Source of the DNA: Coleophoma eucalyptorum
Taxonomy: Eukaryota > Ascomycota > Leotiomycetes > Helotiales > Dermateaceae
Reading direction: 5' to 3'
DNA: 64,000 nucleotides
NCBI GenBank assembly: GCA_026120035.1
Contig: JALRME010000011.1
Location: forward strand, 124,001-188,000
Positions 24,668 through 35,900 of the stretch are shown one piece after another. The notes below the pieces were generated by a model. That model had not been told where the DNA came from and ran no database searches. It saw only the letters and a program-made list of their open reading frames with translations. A program made the position numbers and the translations under genes. The number at the start of each line of letters is the position of its first letter. Position 1 is the stretch's first letter.

Positions 24668-25646
24668 TCAGGCAATGAACTTAACCCGCTTAGCCTTTCG
24701 TTTCTCTTCCTTATCTACCTCGTTGAAGGCAACTCCAGTGTACAAGGAAGACATGACCAACCTAACGGCCTCCGTGAAAGCCCCATCGTCAAGTAAAGAG
24801 TTAGTTCCGCCATTCTCCCTTTTCTTTCCTAACTTCATGTACACCATTTCCAGATCCTCTTCATCTAGATGGATTCTGGAGGACTTAGTGAGGCCATAGG
24901 TGCATTGGGAACTCTCAGACAGGTCCTGCAAGACCGTCAGGACAGTCGATAGCTTGATGCAGGATCCTAGAGGAAGCCTGGAGCCTTGGTAGCCAACACC
25001 GTACTCATCATCCGCGTCTGGTATGTAATGGACAAGCCTGACAAAGTCAACTCGGCGAGATGCAAAGCGTTCATGCATATAGATGACTGGATCGATGTTG
25101 TAGATCTTTATGCTTGACTTAGTGATACTGTCTCATATGATGTTATCGGAGAGGAACTTACAGGTGCAATTGTGCAGTAGATATCGCTATCATGGTGTGC
25201 GATCTCGAGGATGAGGATGCATTGGATCTGCGTTGCGCCTCGTGGAGGTTCGTAGAATCTGACGGGGACAATATCTCCAACCCTGAAACAGGTTACCTCA
25301 CTGAGCATCGAGGATGCATCCATGGCGAGTAGATCTTGCAGTTCTGCGAAAATGGTTGGTGGTGATGGTATTCGTGGAATCGAAGTATCGTCGTGATTCA
25401 TGCCATACTCTATCATGGGAGATGAGAGGGAGGCATTATCAAGTGCAGTGCCAGTATCGTCAGCAGGGGGGCCATACTCTCTTGGATTTTCCATTTCTGC
25501 CAAAAAATCTCGAAATGCAATCAATGATGTCGACAACATGTCAACTAAACTTACTTACGATGTCCTCGAGTTGACACTTTAGGAAGGAGGAGATTCCTCG
25601 CTTCTTGAAGTTTCTTGCTTCTCGGAGTAAAAACATAGCATGGCAT
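24668..25646 (-). CDS. Unknown protein of 286 aa
   Basis: Three exons on the minus strand: 25646-25559, 25496-25162 and 25105-24668. The product starts MPCYVFTPRSKKLQEARNLL, has an acidic/Pro-rich stretch with LQDLLAMDASSMLSE, then a compact region rich in beta-prone residues (FRVGDIVPVRFYEPPRGA, QIQCILILEIA) and ends with a basic Lys/Arg tail (KEEKRKAKRVKFIA). Introns of 62 and 56 nt keep frame (C|AA gives Gln; phase 0). The first intron has a GTAAGT donor and CAG acceptor, which is why I prefer the upstream exon over a start inside the intron frame. I do not recognise the family; the basic tail may be nuclear. It is convergent with LSM5, with only 158 bp between stop codons. Confidence 0.7.
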
Positions 25647-26470
25647 GCACAACGTATAAAAGTATATCGTCTAAGGAGACTTTAAGTAACTTCTACAGAA
25701 CTCTGGAACGCTTCGGAGGCTGTTTTACCAACTCGTGAGAAAGATCTCTTCCATACTTGGGAACTTCAGCAAAAGAACCGTAAAATGGATCCAGATATTT
25801 CATTGTAGCGACCAATGGTTTGCCTAGCTAGAAAATCAGAAGATGGGGCCTGGAGTAAGCTGTCATAGAACAAAGCCATTTCTAATCTACCCCCTCCCCC
25901 CCGGTACAAAAAAGCTTATGTTGTATGATATAACCTAGTGGAAGTGGAGAATCTTTTGCCTCTGGCTGCACTGGACTGCAAGAGATAGCTGGCTACCTTT
26001 GGAGTAAGAAGCACTCGCTTTTTGAAAGATGAAAATAACTGAGGTCCCTTTACACAACGAAATTTCTCATCAGAAGACAAGCAGTTCAAACGTCAAGCTT
26101 GTAGAGGTCCGCAACGCAACAATCTTCTACCTCCAGGACAGGACAGTATCTTGAATAAAACTAAGGCAACGCAGTTGAGCAGCTGGAGCCATGCTCGATA
26201 GCTCATAGTATTGCATTGATAGGAACTCAGCTCAATTCAGACACGCGATAGCTCCGCTGGGAAAGATCAAGCCAGACTTCAAGCTCACACTTTCCTTTCC
26301 AAAAAGCCATCCATTTTCTATTCTATACACAATATGCTGCGTTTTGCTTTTCCCGCATAAAGTCCCAAGAAGCTGCCGAACGCCAGATCGAAAATGCCCC
26401 CCAAGAACACCAATTCCTATGCCACACCAACCACCCAGCGATCTCGAATCGGAGTCGAAATAAGCCAGTC
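25647..26470. other. Intergenic region between two minus-strand genes
   Basis: About 0.8 kb holding the promoter of the 286-aa protein gene and the RPB11 3' UTR. Nothing else recognised. Confidence 0.5.
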
Positions 26471-26966
26471 TCATCGATCCCCAGCCATGCCATCACCGCT
26501 GACCATCTTGCGCAACTCGTATTCCTTGGTGAACTCTCTGCTCAGGATCTCGAGGTCGTTGACCAGTGCTTTGCAGCCATTGACAAGTGCTTCCTTGGGG
26601 GTGATTTCGCCATCGGTTTGCACGCGCAGCTCGAAGGTTGCAAAGAGGGGATGTGGAACTGTTCAAAGTCACGGTCAGTCTCCCACAGCTGCATTCTAGT
26701 GAGAGAGGAACAGAAGCATACTCTTGTAGCCGGCGAAGACAATGTGGGGGTCCTTGAAGAGTTGCGCGCGGACCATGTTGGCAAGCGTGTGATCTTCTTT
26801 GTTGAATGTGAAGACGGAGCTGTTGGGGGTCCCTATCGCATCATCTCAGTTTCTTGGCTCTTATCAATCTATTTGAGACCAGTCTCGTACGCGTATCGGC
26901 TGCTTCAGTACACTTCTTCTCCCCATCTCCTAGCAGGAACAACTCGAATCTATCTGGGGCGTTCAT
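26471..26966 (-). CDS. RPB11: RNA polymerase II subunit RPB11
   Basis: Three exons on the minus strand: 26966-26891, 26832-26722 and 26658-26471, giving 124 aa (yeast Rpb11 is 120). Rpb11 pairs with Rpb3 in the alpha-like assembly platform of RNA polymerase II in the nucleus. Seen: [18 protein letters not shown] at the start; the alpha-motif [36 protein letters not shown] spanning the second intron; and [15 protein letters not shown]. Frame is kept at both junctions (C|GG gives Arg, A|TT gives Ile). The sequence fits Rpb11 better than the related Pol I/III subunit AC19, because of the MNAPDRFE start and FAGYK-PHP stretch. No single open frame shows this gene; it is visible only after splicing 58- and 63-nt introns. 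It is divergent from the second nitronate monooxygenase. Confidence 0.95.
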
Positions 26967-27544
26967 ATTTGCGACCTAGGGATTCCTATTAGAAGGCAGG
27001 GTTAGGAGTGTCACATAAGGCCTAGGCACTGCAAAGCAGTCGCATACATACAACAGGACGATAGAGATGTGGCTGGAGCTTTCAGAAGCGTTGTGTTGTG
27101 TTCTTCGCTCAAGAACGCGGAGTTAGGCGCGACAGCTTACTTTTTTGAAGTCGATGTTCACCAAGCCGACGAGGCTCTGCGGAAGCTAAAACTAGCGCGT
27201 GCTTTTCACCCCGCATAGATGGGATGTCTCTCGGAGATCTCCCATTTCTCCGGTACTCCACACACCCTCATCATGTATAACTAGGTCTTATTTCACTTCC
27301 CGCGGAGATGTTCATCTTCTTGCATGAATGACGATGACCAGGCAGATATCAAGTGATGACTAGCCATTTTTGGTGCTGTGTCTAGGAACATTCCTCCCAG
27401 ACATCCCGCAGTCTAATACCATTGAGTTCTGGTAAATATCACAGCTTATCATAGCAGCTTTTCTTTTAATATTCTTCTCATATCTCTACTTAACTTCTCA
27501 GGAGAAGAGGACGGTTATAGAGGAGGAAGAAGAAGAACAAGAAA
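26967..27544. promoter_or_regulatory. Divergent promoter region (RPB11 / nitronate monooxygenase)
   Basis: 578 bp between two outward-facing starts. A purine-rich A/G tract (27502-27544) lies immediately before the monooxygenase start codon. No other feature recognised. Confidence 0.5.
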
Positions 27545-28615
27545 ATGAACCATTCAACTCTCCTAAAGTCCCATTACCCGTGGACATCCACACCCCTCAT
27601 AGCCTCGGCTCCGATGCGCCTGATAGCAACCACCGCACTCGCAGTCTCCGTCTCGCAGTCCGGTGGTTTAGGATTCCTAGGAATTGGAACTGACAGCTCA
27701 GTCCTCGCCGGGCTTCTCTCCTCCTGCACATCTTCCCTTTCCCAAGCCCCACTCATCCCCAATGTGCCGTCCGGCATTCTGCCCATCGGCATCGGCTTCA
27801 TAGTCTGGGGCGCCTTCCTCTCCGAAGCCGTGAAGGCAGTAGAGGCAAGCCCGCTGAAGCCAGCCGCGATCTGGCTCTTCGCAGCGCGTCAGCTCTCCGA
27901 GCTGGAAGAATGGACAAGCGCACTGCGAAAAGCTTCCGACGGAAAGAGCAAGATCTGGATCCAAGTCGGTACCGTGGCTATGGCAAAAGAAGTCGCAGCC
28001 GCCTGTTCACCAGATGTGTTTGTAATCCAAGGCTCCGACGCAGGTGGACACGGGTTGGCACAGTCAAGCTCTATCATCTCATTGCTCCCAGAGTGCGCCG
28101 ACGAGCTCTCCCGCTCAGGATTTGGGGGAATTCCATTAATCGCCACAGGCGGGATCATGGACGCACGCGGTGTGGCAGCTGCGCTGATGCTAGGCGCGAG
28201 CGGAGCAACGCTCGGGACGAGGTTCCTGGCGAGTCCCGAGGCAGAGATTAGGGATGGGTATCGAACGGCAGTGCTACAAGCTGGGGATGGAGGCGTTAGC
28301 ACGGCGAGAACAAGCGTGTATGATGTCTTGCGAGGTACAACGGGATGGCCTGGGGACTATAATGCGAGAGGGGTATTGAATCGGAGTTATTGGGATCATG
28401 GGGCGGGGATGGATGAGCTGGAGAACAAGAAACTGTATGAGCGGGCCTTGGAGATGGGTGATGAGGGTTGGGGGGAGATGGGGAGGTTGACGACGTATGC
28501 TGGGACTGGTGTTGGGCTTGCAAGGGAGATCATGCCGGCCGGAGAGATTGTGAGGGAGATTTTGCGGGATGTGAGGTGTTTCCGAGGGAAATTATCCCAG
28601 CTGGAGAGATTGTAA
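27545..28615 (+). CDS. Nitronate monooxygenase family protein, second copy
   Basis: Single exon of 356 aa starting MNHSTLLKSHYPWTSTPLI. An FMN-dependent TIM-barrel family member like the gene at 10386, but clearly divergent from it. Seen: SAPMRLIATTALAVSVSQSG followed by GGLGFLGIGTD at the N-terminal FMN site; VFVIQGSDAGGHGLAQ with the conserved Gly-His near residue 168; then GGIPLIATGGIMDARGVAAA and GATLGTRFLASPEAE. The C-terminus is odd. A 62-bp segment covering the last helix is duplicated in tandem; because 62 is not a multiple of 3, the protein runs out of frame in the second copy and stops after a short new tail ending GKLSQLERL. The core barrel appears intact, so activity is likely kept. 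Substrate is unknown. Confidence 0.88.
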   Translation: MNHSTLLKSHYPWTSTPLIASAPMRLIATTALAVSVSQSGGLGFLGIGTDSSVLAGLLSSCTSSLSQAPLIPNVPSGILPIGIGFIVWGAFLSEAVKAVEASPLKPAAIWLFAARQLSELEEWTSALRKASDGKSKIWIQVGTVAMAKEVAAACSPDVFVIQGSDAGGHGLAQSSSIISLLPECADELSRSGFGGIPLIATGGIMDARGVAAALMLGASGATLGTRFLASPEAEIRDGYRTAVLQAGDGGVSTARTSVYDVLRGTTGWPGDYNARGVLNRSYWDHGAGMDELENKKLYERALEMGDEGWGEMGRLTTYAGTGVGLAREIMPAGEIVREILRDVRCFRGKLSQLERL

Positions 28616-28645
28616 GGGAGATCTTATGGGATATGAGGTATCTCC
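28523..28645 (+). repeat. Imperfect 62-bp tandem duplication at the NMO 3' end
   Basis: Two adjacent copies, about 28523-28584 and 28585-28645. Both read AGGGA(G/A)AT.AT.CC.GC.GGAGAGATTGT with scattered substitutions, and continue through GAGGGAGAT or AAGGGAGAT to GATGTGAGG or GATATGAGG. The first copy is coding in the main frame; the second is read in another frame and contains the stop codon at 28613-28615. Confidence 0.85.
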
Positions 28646-29373
28646 AAATGATTGTAAGGTCCACCTTGGTAGTCACGTAGTTGTGACCATAAGTTCAAAT
28701 GGATATGCAGACTTACCAGAGTTTTGACTTGAGTGCGTCCTAATAGGCGACTTGTTCTTACAGACACGTGGAGAGAAGACAAAGGATTTGAATCCAATTG
28801 AGTAGTTGGAAGGTGTGAACAAGGTCATATTCTTTCGTACGTACAGTACGGTATACTTAAGCTACTATACCAACACCTTCCCTCTGCGTCTCATGAATCT
28901 ACAGAAGCCCCAATGGCAGCTGAACTCCTATTCCCATACCCATCCGCGGCCTAACCTGACCGAAAAGCCTATTTGAAATCAAGACTTAATACACGAGAAA
29001 GAAACCATCCCCCACCAAAAAAACGCCGAACGAATGTGAAAAGGCTTAATAAAGAAAGTATCGGAAAAAAACGGGCACTTTTGGAACGAGTGCTGGGTAT
29101 GAAAAGAAGAGCAAGCTTGAAGGCAAGATATGCGGAATATGTACAGAGTAATCTTTTCGTAGCTTTGTGTTCCGTTTGGTTGGAAGAAGATCGCTTCTCC
29201 TCTTTTAATAATCGTGGGCCATCGGTAACGCAAGCGAGAAGGTCTCTTTCGTATGGTCGTTTCTTTGCTGTAATGTCATTTCAGAGCTGGAAGATATGAT
29301 GGCTATTCCACTATTAGTCATAGACCTTCAGCTTATTGTGCCAAAGGCAACTTACAGTATACAGATGCTCGTT
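28616..29373. other. Convergent intergenic region
   Basis: About 0.76 kb between the 3' ends of the monooxygenase and the membrane-protein gene; it begins inside the second copy of the tandem duplication. No gene seen. Confidence 0.5.
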
Positions 29374-29967
29374 TTAATTAGATGAGCTTCTCCAGATTCC
29401 ACCACCGACAGCTCGGCTGATGCCAAGTCCGACACCAATAGCAACACCAACAACGACCAATGCAATGATCAGCTTGATGATGAGTCGAGTTCTCTTGCTG
29501 TAACCCGCCATGCATCCACACAAGCCATTCTTCTGTCTCGCAAACTTCATCTCCTGCTTCTTGCGCTTCAATGCACTCCGGCCGGGCCAGACCGTGCACT
29601 CCTTAGTCGATGTAAAGGTCTTGAGATTCGACGCGCCGGACTTTTGTTGGGTAATACAAGCTTCGACATCATTGCTGTCAGAGTATGTGGCTATGTTTAA
29701 CTTGGATTCCGACTTTTGTGCGTCGAGGGAGTAGCGAGTGGAAGTGTGCGAGTAGAAGGGAGAAAATGGATGGTTCTTCTCGGAGGGAGCTCGACTGCCG
29801 TCAGGTGTTGGGGTCTGGCATGGGGTGAGGGTATGTGTTGAGTCTACATCTTCGATGGTTGACAGGACGTGGGATCGGTTGACTGGAGCTCGGGTTGCAG
29901 CAGGAGGTTCGATGGTGACGACACTGACCAGGGGCTCAGTAGAGCTCTTCTCGTTCAAATTCGACAT
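29374..29967 (-). CDS. Single-pass membrane protein with C-terminal anchor, unknown function
   Basis: Single exon of 197 aa starting MSNLNEKSSTEPLVSVV; upstream codons are open but lack an ATG. The first ~115 residues are hydrophilic, rich in Ser, Thr and Pro, and likely cytosolic. They are followed by a conserved-looking stretch with KECTVWPGRSALKRKKQEMK, a Cys-containing segment (NGLCGCMAGYSKRTR) and then one hydrophobic helix around residues 163-186 (IIKLIIALVVVGVAIGVGLG). The protein ends shortly after with a Gly-rich piece. There is no N-terminal signal peptide. This layout suggests a tail-anchored or type II membrane protein. I recall similar basic-plus-helix endings in uncharacterised fungal proteins, but no function is known to me. 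Confidence 0.78.
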   Translation of the reverse strand: MSNLNEKSSTEPLVSVVTIEPPAATRAPVNRSHVLSTIEDVDSTHTLTPCQTPTPDGSRAPSEKNHPFSPFYSHTSTRYSLDAQKSESKLNIATYSDSNDVEACITQQKSGASNLKTFTSTKECTVWPGRSALKRKKQEMKFARQKNGLCGCMAGYSKRTRLIIKLIIALVVVGVAIGVGLGISRAVGGGIWRSSSN

Positions 29968-32900
29968 GATGGATGATTTGTGCTCTCCAACGAGCAATGG
30001 GCGTCCGGCCTTGTACTTGTAACGATGGGCGAAATCGAAGGATCAACAGTGAATATACCACGAGTCGATCTTGGGCGCAAGAAGGTACGCAAGCTCGGAA
30101 GCGAGCAGTAACAGAAATGTGGGTGATAGCGAATTCAACAACCAATTGCTGAATTGACCAAAGGGATCGTCTTTTGCAAACAAGAGTCGAAGTTTCCTTG
30201 TTATGCTCTGGTTTCGAGGAGTTTCAATGACGCGTGATGGTCTTCTCCTTTTCGTTGAGGGATTGTGGTTGTGATTGTGGGTCAATGCTTGCTTGCTTTG
30301 CTTCTTTCCCCTGGAATTGGATGGGGGACAGGCGACAGGCAATCGGCCGTATCAACGAAGTATGGAACCGGATGGATGACTGGATGGAAGGATGGCTGAA
30401 GTGAAAGTCGGCGTCGAAGAGGATGCGGAAGAAGAGAAGGGTCGAAGAGGAGAGGCAGAACAGAGCAGATAAGAGGCGGCAGGTCATAGGAGTAGTGCTC
30501 TCTCTATGCGACTCTCTGTCTCTGTGCTGCGCAGCTCCTTCAGACTTTGGGCCCAAATGAGAGGGGAATCCCTTTCCCGTTCCTCTCGACTCGTCTCGCT
30601 AAGACCCACACGACAGCCGCTAGAGACAAGCGAACACACTTGCTCGGAGCTAGTTCCTGGTCTAAACCCCAACCATGCTAGAGCCAGCTGGGGAAGGAAA
30701 CATCGAACCAGCTCCAACTGCCATTTCTTTGCTAGGGCAGACTGACGCAGATAGAGTAGCTTCTGCTTGCGTCGCTAGAATGATGCTTCAGCTGGACAGG
30801 CGGTCGTCGTCGTTGTCTAGACTGCACGCATCGTGGATGCGGGCTACCCAACGGGCATGCTGCTAACCGCTCTGGTCTCACGGCCACTCTGCTTCGCCGT
30901 CTCGGTCAACATCTTGGAGTCGTGGTGTCAATACTCCTCAGGGCCAACTTAGTGGCAAATAGTACTCGTGGTCGCCGTTATGGCACTGTTCATGCAGCAA
31001 TATACTGTAATGCACCCGCTTCCTCCTCCTTGCAGACCCAGGCTCGCGCGTCTGTGCGTCCTGGGTCACCCCGTCCAATCATGTGCCGCTTTTCATCAGA
31101 GCCATCTCGGGGCCCATTGGAGAGGGAGGGATGTAAGCCTTCCGCATGTGAACCAGTCTGTCCCTCTCTCACTGCGTTCAGAAACCGTGGTCGGTCGATC
31201 TCAATCGGTCTCTGCGCTGTTCAACGTCTTCAGATCGCTTCGCCCGCTGCTCTTTGCCAGTTCTCGTTCCACCGTGTCGCTCTCATCGCAGCACCACCAG
31301 ACTCGCGGACTATCTAAGGGAGGCTAAGATTGGCAGGACCAGGAAAGAAATAGGGTATCCCTCCCCCCATGTCCATGCATGTGCACGTTTATGCAAGGTA
31401 AATTTCATCCAAGTCACTGCCAAAAAAGCTTTTGGACCGACTTAGAAGCTTGCAGCTTGCTCTCTAACCACTTTCTCCCTAACGCTACGGATCTCCCCAT
31501 CGCAACCCATCCCATGTGGATGAGATTGAGATTAAATGGGCCTGGGGCGACGTCGGGTAACAGCAGATTCAGGCTCATTTGCGCTGGTTTGATCATTCGT
31601 TCTCGTTCCTCGTACTGTGCGCGCGTGCGTGCGGTGGGCAGGCCAAGATTCTGGAATTGAGATGGACATGGGCATTAAGAATAGGAAGTGCCGCCGTCGT
31701 ATCAAATCGTGATGGACGACATGGCGAAAAGTGCACGCAATGGTAACAATCTAGCAAGAATGAGCGAAAAGTGAGCACTCGCTCGACCGCAAGGCACACT
31801 GGGTTTCGGGTGCCACCCCGCTATGCTATTAATCTATAGTGCGATGGTTTGGCCTTGTGATTGAAGTGAGAAAGATTCAGGACGCCACCTCAAGCCACTG
31901 CACGAAATCCAGAGGGTTCGAGGCTCTGGCGATAATGCTCGTCCCAACAAGCTCTCGCTCGAATATTTGCTTCGCCAGTGTGCGAACTGGCGTATCCTCG
32001 GTGCCTTGGCTAGACTAACTGCTCTTCTGGAAGATGTTCAGCAGCCGTGAGAACGATGGCATTACGTGGCTTCGTTATCGTGATCCCCGTATCGGTCTTC
32101 AAGCCACGATGGAGATGTTCCGTCAATAGGGTAAAAGCTAGATACCATAAAGAGCGATTGCTGGAGAATGGGGGAGCTGGGAATGCACTATCTATGTTTC
32201 TCTCTCCACTATCTGTTATGCTCAACTATCGTACCGCCATTGCCTCGTAGGGCATTTTGGCTTCTCTCTCCCCTCCATTCTTGGATGCTTAGAACTCGAG
32301 CTTACTCCTGAAGCTTTTGTTTCGAGAAAACTCTAGAATAGGTACACTTTTCTCTCCAATATTTGACGCGATATTAAAAAGGAGGTCCCTCTCCTCGAGT
32401 TGCGGATATGATCTCCGAGTGCTGAAACGGGAGGGGGTGGAGAGAGAATGTCGCTCTTCGCATATCATCCAGTATTGAATATACTGATTGACGGTTTCGA
32501 GAAATATGGATCAATCTTGTAGTGTTAATGTCACGTGAAAGTCATGACCGACGGTCCTTGTCCAGAAAGCGGCATGTGGCAATTCAGTTCAACATCCTCG
32601 CTCGACCACTAGAGAGACTGAACCACAGCCATTTTCCCTGCCCAAGACCAACAGCTGTCTTTTCGGGTTGCAAACAAGATAGACCGATGAAAATTATGTC
32701 ATTCCTTCTCCGCTTGCGCCTTATAGCATGATGATAAGTCTCTCATCACGAAACAAGTGACCACATTATCTTGCTCGGTCTCGGTGGAATGCAAGAAGGG
32801 ATAGCGCATCAGACCTTGATGTGTTGCTCCCACCACCGTACCTCGATTTCCGGCCTTCTGTTAGAACCAACATTAAATTAAGAGCAGAAGGGAGGTACCA

Positions 32901-35900
32901 CGTGTACACCCCTTCGGACGAGGGTTTGTTGCAAGTTTGCAGCAAATGGACAGTTTAGGAGCTCTCGAAATAGCCCTATGCAGGCAATTGTTTCTATTTA
33001 CATCGCCCATACATCATCCATGTACAATGTCATCCACTGTTCTCTATTAAAATTTAATAAAGACATACATCATCGACATAAAGAGCACTGCCGACTACAG
33101 GCTTTCAAGGAACCAGTTCAAGGGCACATATACTGAATGACGTTGTGATGAATCTTGCATTACCAGTCTAATTCCTGTTCGAATGACCCCTTCGGAGGAC
33201 GATTACATCCGCACGTGCACTTGTCCTGGTGGTCCACGTCGGCCGAAAATGGACAGCCAGCAGCTGAGTTGTCAGTCCAGTTTACGCTGGCTCAACGGGT
33301 TCCCTAATTTGTCTTGGAGCCTGACCGGCAAAGTTCGAGTTGAAGGGCCTCAAAGACGAAAGAACCGGCTCAACATTTCAGGACTTTTCCCATGGAAATT
33401 AAGCAATGCGCTTTTTGTGATCTTCCGTTGAATTCCCACTTTTGCCAACTTGCTCCTTCGTCGAAGCCCAGGAAAACTCCGACAAGCTAGGCTAAAGTGG
33501 GAGGGAACCCGGGGTTGTTTTTTTTTTCCCTTCTCACGAAGCCGCCAACCAAGATCCAAGATCAGGATCTCATCTCGCAGACACAGGATCTCTCTCGTCC
33601 CGGCGAACTATCTAGATGCATCAGTCCCCGACGTGCAACAAAAGTGAAAAGAACATGGATGTTACTTGTAATCCCCTTCAACATTTTGTCGTCCACTTCA
33701 CTTGATGCTTACCCCGTTGACTTTGTCGCAGCCAATGGTTGCCCGGAAGTGGAAGATTAGAAGATTGAAAAGTTCGGAACCTTTTCCAGGATCTTCACAG
33801 CAGTGATAGGGAAAATAGATAGCAAAGCCTTCTCCTCCGTCCATCCCCCGTCTCGTCCCGAGTGACTTTCTGCTGCAATAACTCTCTACATTTCCCACGA
33901 GATGTCTTCCAGTATTTAGGCTGTAGAGCTGCAAAATTCCGAGTCTATTTTTTTTTTAGTAACTGATTCTGATTCCAACAAGTCACATCATGGGTTCAAA
34001 TCCAAGCCGTCCTCGGGCTGCGTCGTGCGGTCCAGAGTATACCTAGATGTACAGTACAAGCCAGGGAGGAAATAGCTTGAATTGCTAGATACTAGATAAG
34101 AGATAGAGAGAATCTGTCGACCGTTTTCCAGACGTGCAACAAAGCGAACCCCCTCACGTGCGCCATGCTTAGGCGAAAACCTCCTTTCAACTTTTAGCGG
34201 GTGGCAGCTGACACGCCGCAGTAAGGTAGAGAAGAGCCCGGCACACGACAGCGCAAGAGAATCTTCACCCGTCATACACGAGAATTACCACCGTTTCTCA
34301 ACTGTGTGCCGACTCAATACCTCAACTTTTAGCGATTCAGACAAGCAACAGAAACAGCAACCGGCATAGATAACGTGATTGAAAATGCATGCTTATGCAA
34401 GCCCGAGATTTAATTTTTATTTTTTATGAAATCGGTGGTTTTCGTCTTGCCACTTACTCTCGTAGTCTTTGAAATGGAATTATTCTCTCTAACCCAAAAT
34501 CAAATACAAAGGTCTAGAGTAATGACAAGTGTAAGTTGCAACACCTTTTCGTATTCTGCTAGCTTACCAGGCAGAAAGCTGATGTTGCCCGTCACATGAT
34601 GCACTCCCAATAAATGTTTATTAGTCGGAAGATCTTCTCCGCACGTGTTACGTTTTGTTTATTATTGTTTATGTCACCATGCATCGGGCCTAGAGGCAAT
34701 AATAATATTACCAGAGAAGACCATCAAAAAAAAAAACTTCTCATCCTTCTCATTCCTCTGTTTGCGCAGTTTGCTTCCCCCCCAAGTATCTAGTAGAGCG
34801 GGGCGGCTACCAACCAGCAAAATAAATTTTCACCCCCTGCAGGATTGCAGGATTGGATGGGCGCGCGAGAGCCGCCTAAGGAAGGGTCCGCTCCTCCCAA
34901 TGGTATAAATTCAGGGCCGACCCCCGCGCTTCTAAATTTTTTCTTTTCTCTTTTCTCTTCATCAAAAAAGCATCAAGGCCAGCCACGACCTCCACCTCGA
35001 ACTCATTCACAGTGGTGCGTTGCCAGCACTCGTTCGCGAGTGTGAGGCTTTGTAGAACAGACCAACTCCTCGATAGGAAGTTTGTTTTCCGTTTGTTCTC
35101 TTCATTGAGGATGATGGGATTTGAATGTCGATGACGGGAGACATATTTTCTTTTCTCTTCTTTTGCGTAGCTTCTGCTGCACACTCTCTTGGGTGTGTAG
35201 CTCCGTGGGGATTAAGGGGTGGTAAGGACTACGACGCGTCTTTTGAGAAGACCTCGATCCAAATATTCGATCGAAATTCATTTCGCAGAAGGGTCTCTTC
35301 TACATACAAGGTGGGTGTCGTCAAGTTCGTAGGAGGAAATGGACGCGGAAGTCATGAATACAGAATAGAAAACCTTTTTACTGCAAAGTCGTTATTCCTT
35401 GATTATCTATTGTGATTATTACCTTAAAACGCGTGAAGAACAATTCTCACACTGTCTTATTGCTTTGCATGAGCTTCTATCCTTGATCGTTGTGAGGCCA
35501 TTTTGTGTTGTATATAAAAAGAAAATCTGACTAGAATTTCGGCACCTCCACCCAAGAACAATCCACCCATCCATAAATGCTTATGCATGTGTATCAGCTC
35601 AAGACAAGAACCGGCGTAGTGAAGCACCATGATTACTGTTAAGATAGGGAGAGTATCATTCTCATCGTTCATGTCTTATTATCTACAAAAGTTGATAATC
35701 CCCATCGTCTAGTGAAAGGTAAGATGGAAAGCAGCATCCCATAACCCGACATCGCCAGTACATCTCCGACCAACAATCAAACAAGACCACCCATGTGCCT
35801 ATCACAGTCCTCGTCGCCTAGTCCCTTTCTTTATTCTTTTGGCCTCGAGATTCAAGTCTAATTATATCTCACCCTCTCGCTTGTTCGATGGAAAGGCCTC

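Noticed and set aside
26471..26966. Assignment of this gene as Pol I/III subunit AC19
   Set aside because: The alpha-motif is shared, but the MNAPDRFE start and FAGYK-PHP stretch are those of RPB11.
30922..31327. Two overlapping plus-strand frames of 119 and 131 codons
   Set aside because: Rich in Ser, Arg, Pro and Cys with no domain; overlap in two frames fits GC-rich non-coding DNA.
31911..31930. GGTTCGAGG inside a short hairpin (CAGAG ... CTCTG), tRNA-like
   Set aside because: The loop would be nine bases and no other tRNA arms are found; it also overlaps the candidate spliced locus.
33985..34003. GGTTCAAATCC-like T-arm of a tRNA
   Set aside because: The flanking bases do not form a five-pair T-stem, and no anticodon or acceptor arm can be built around it.
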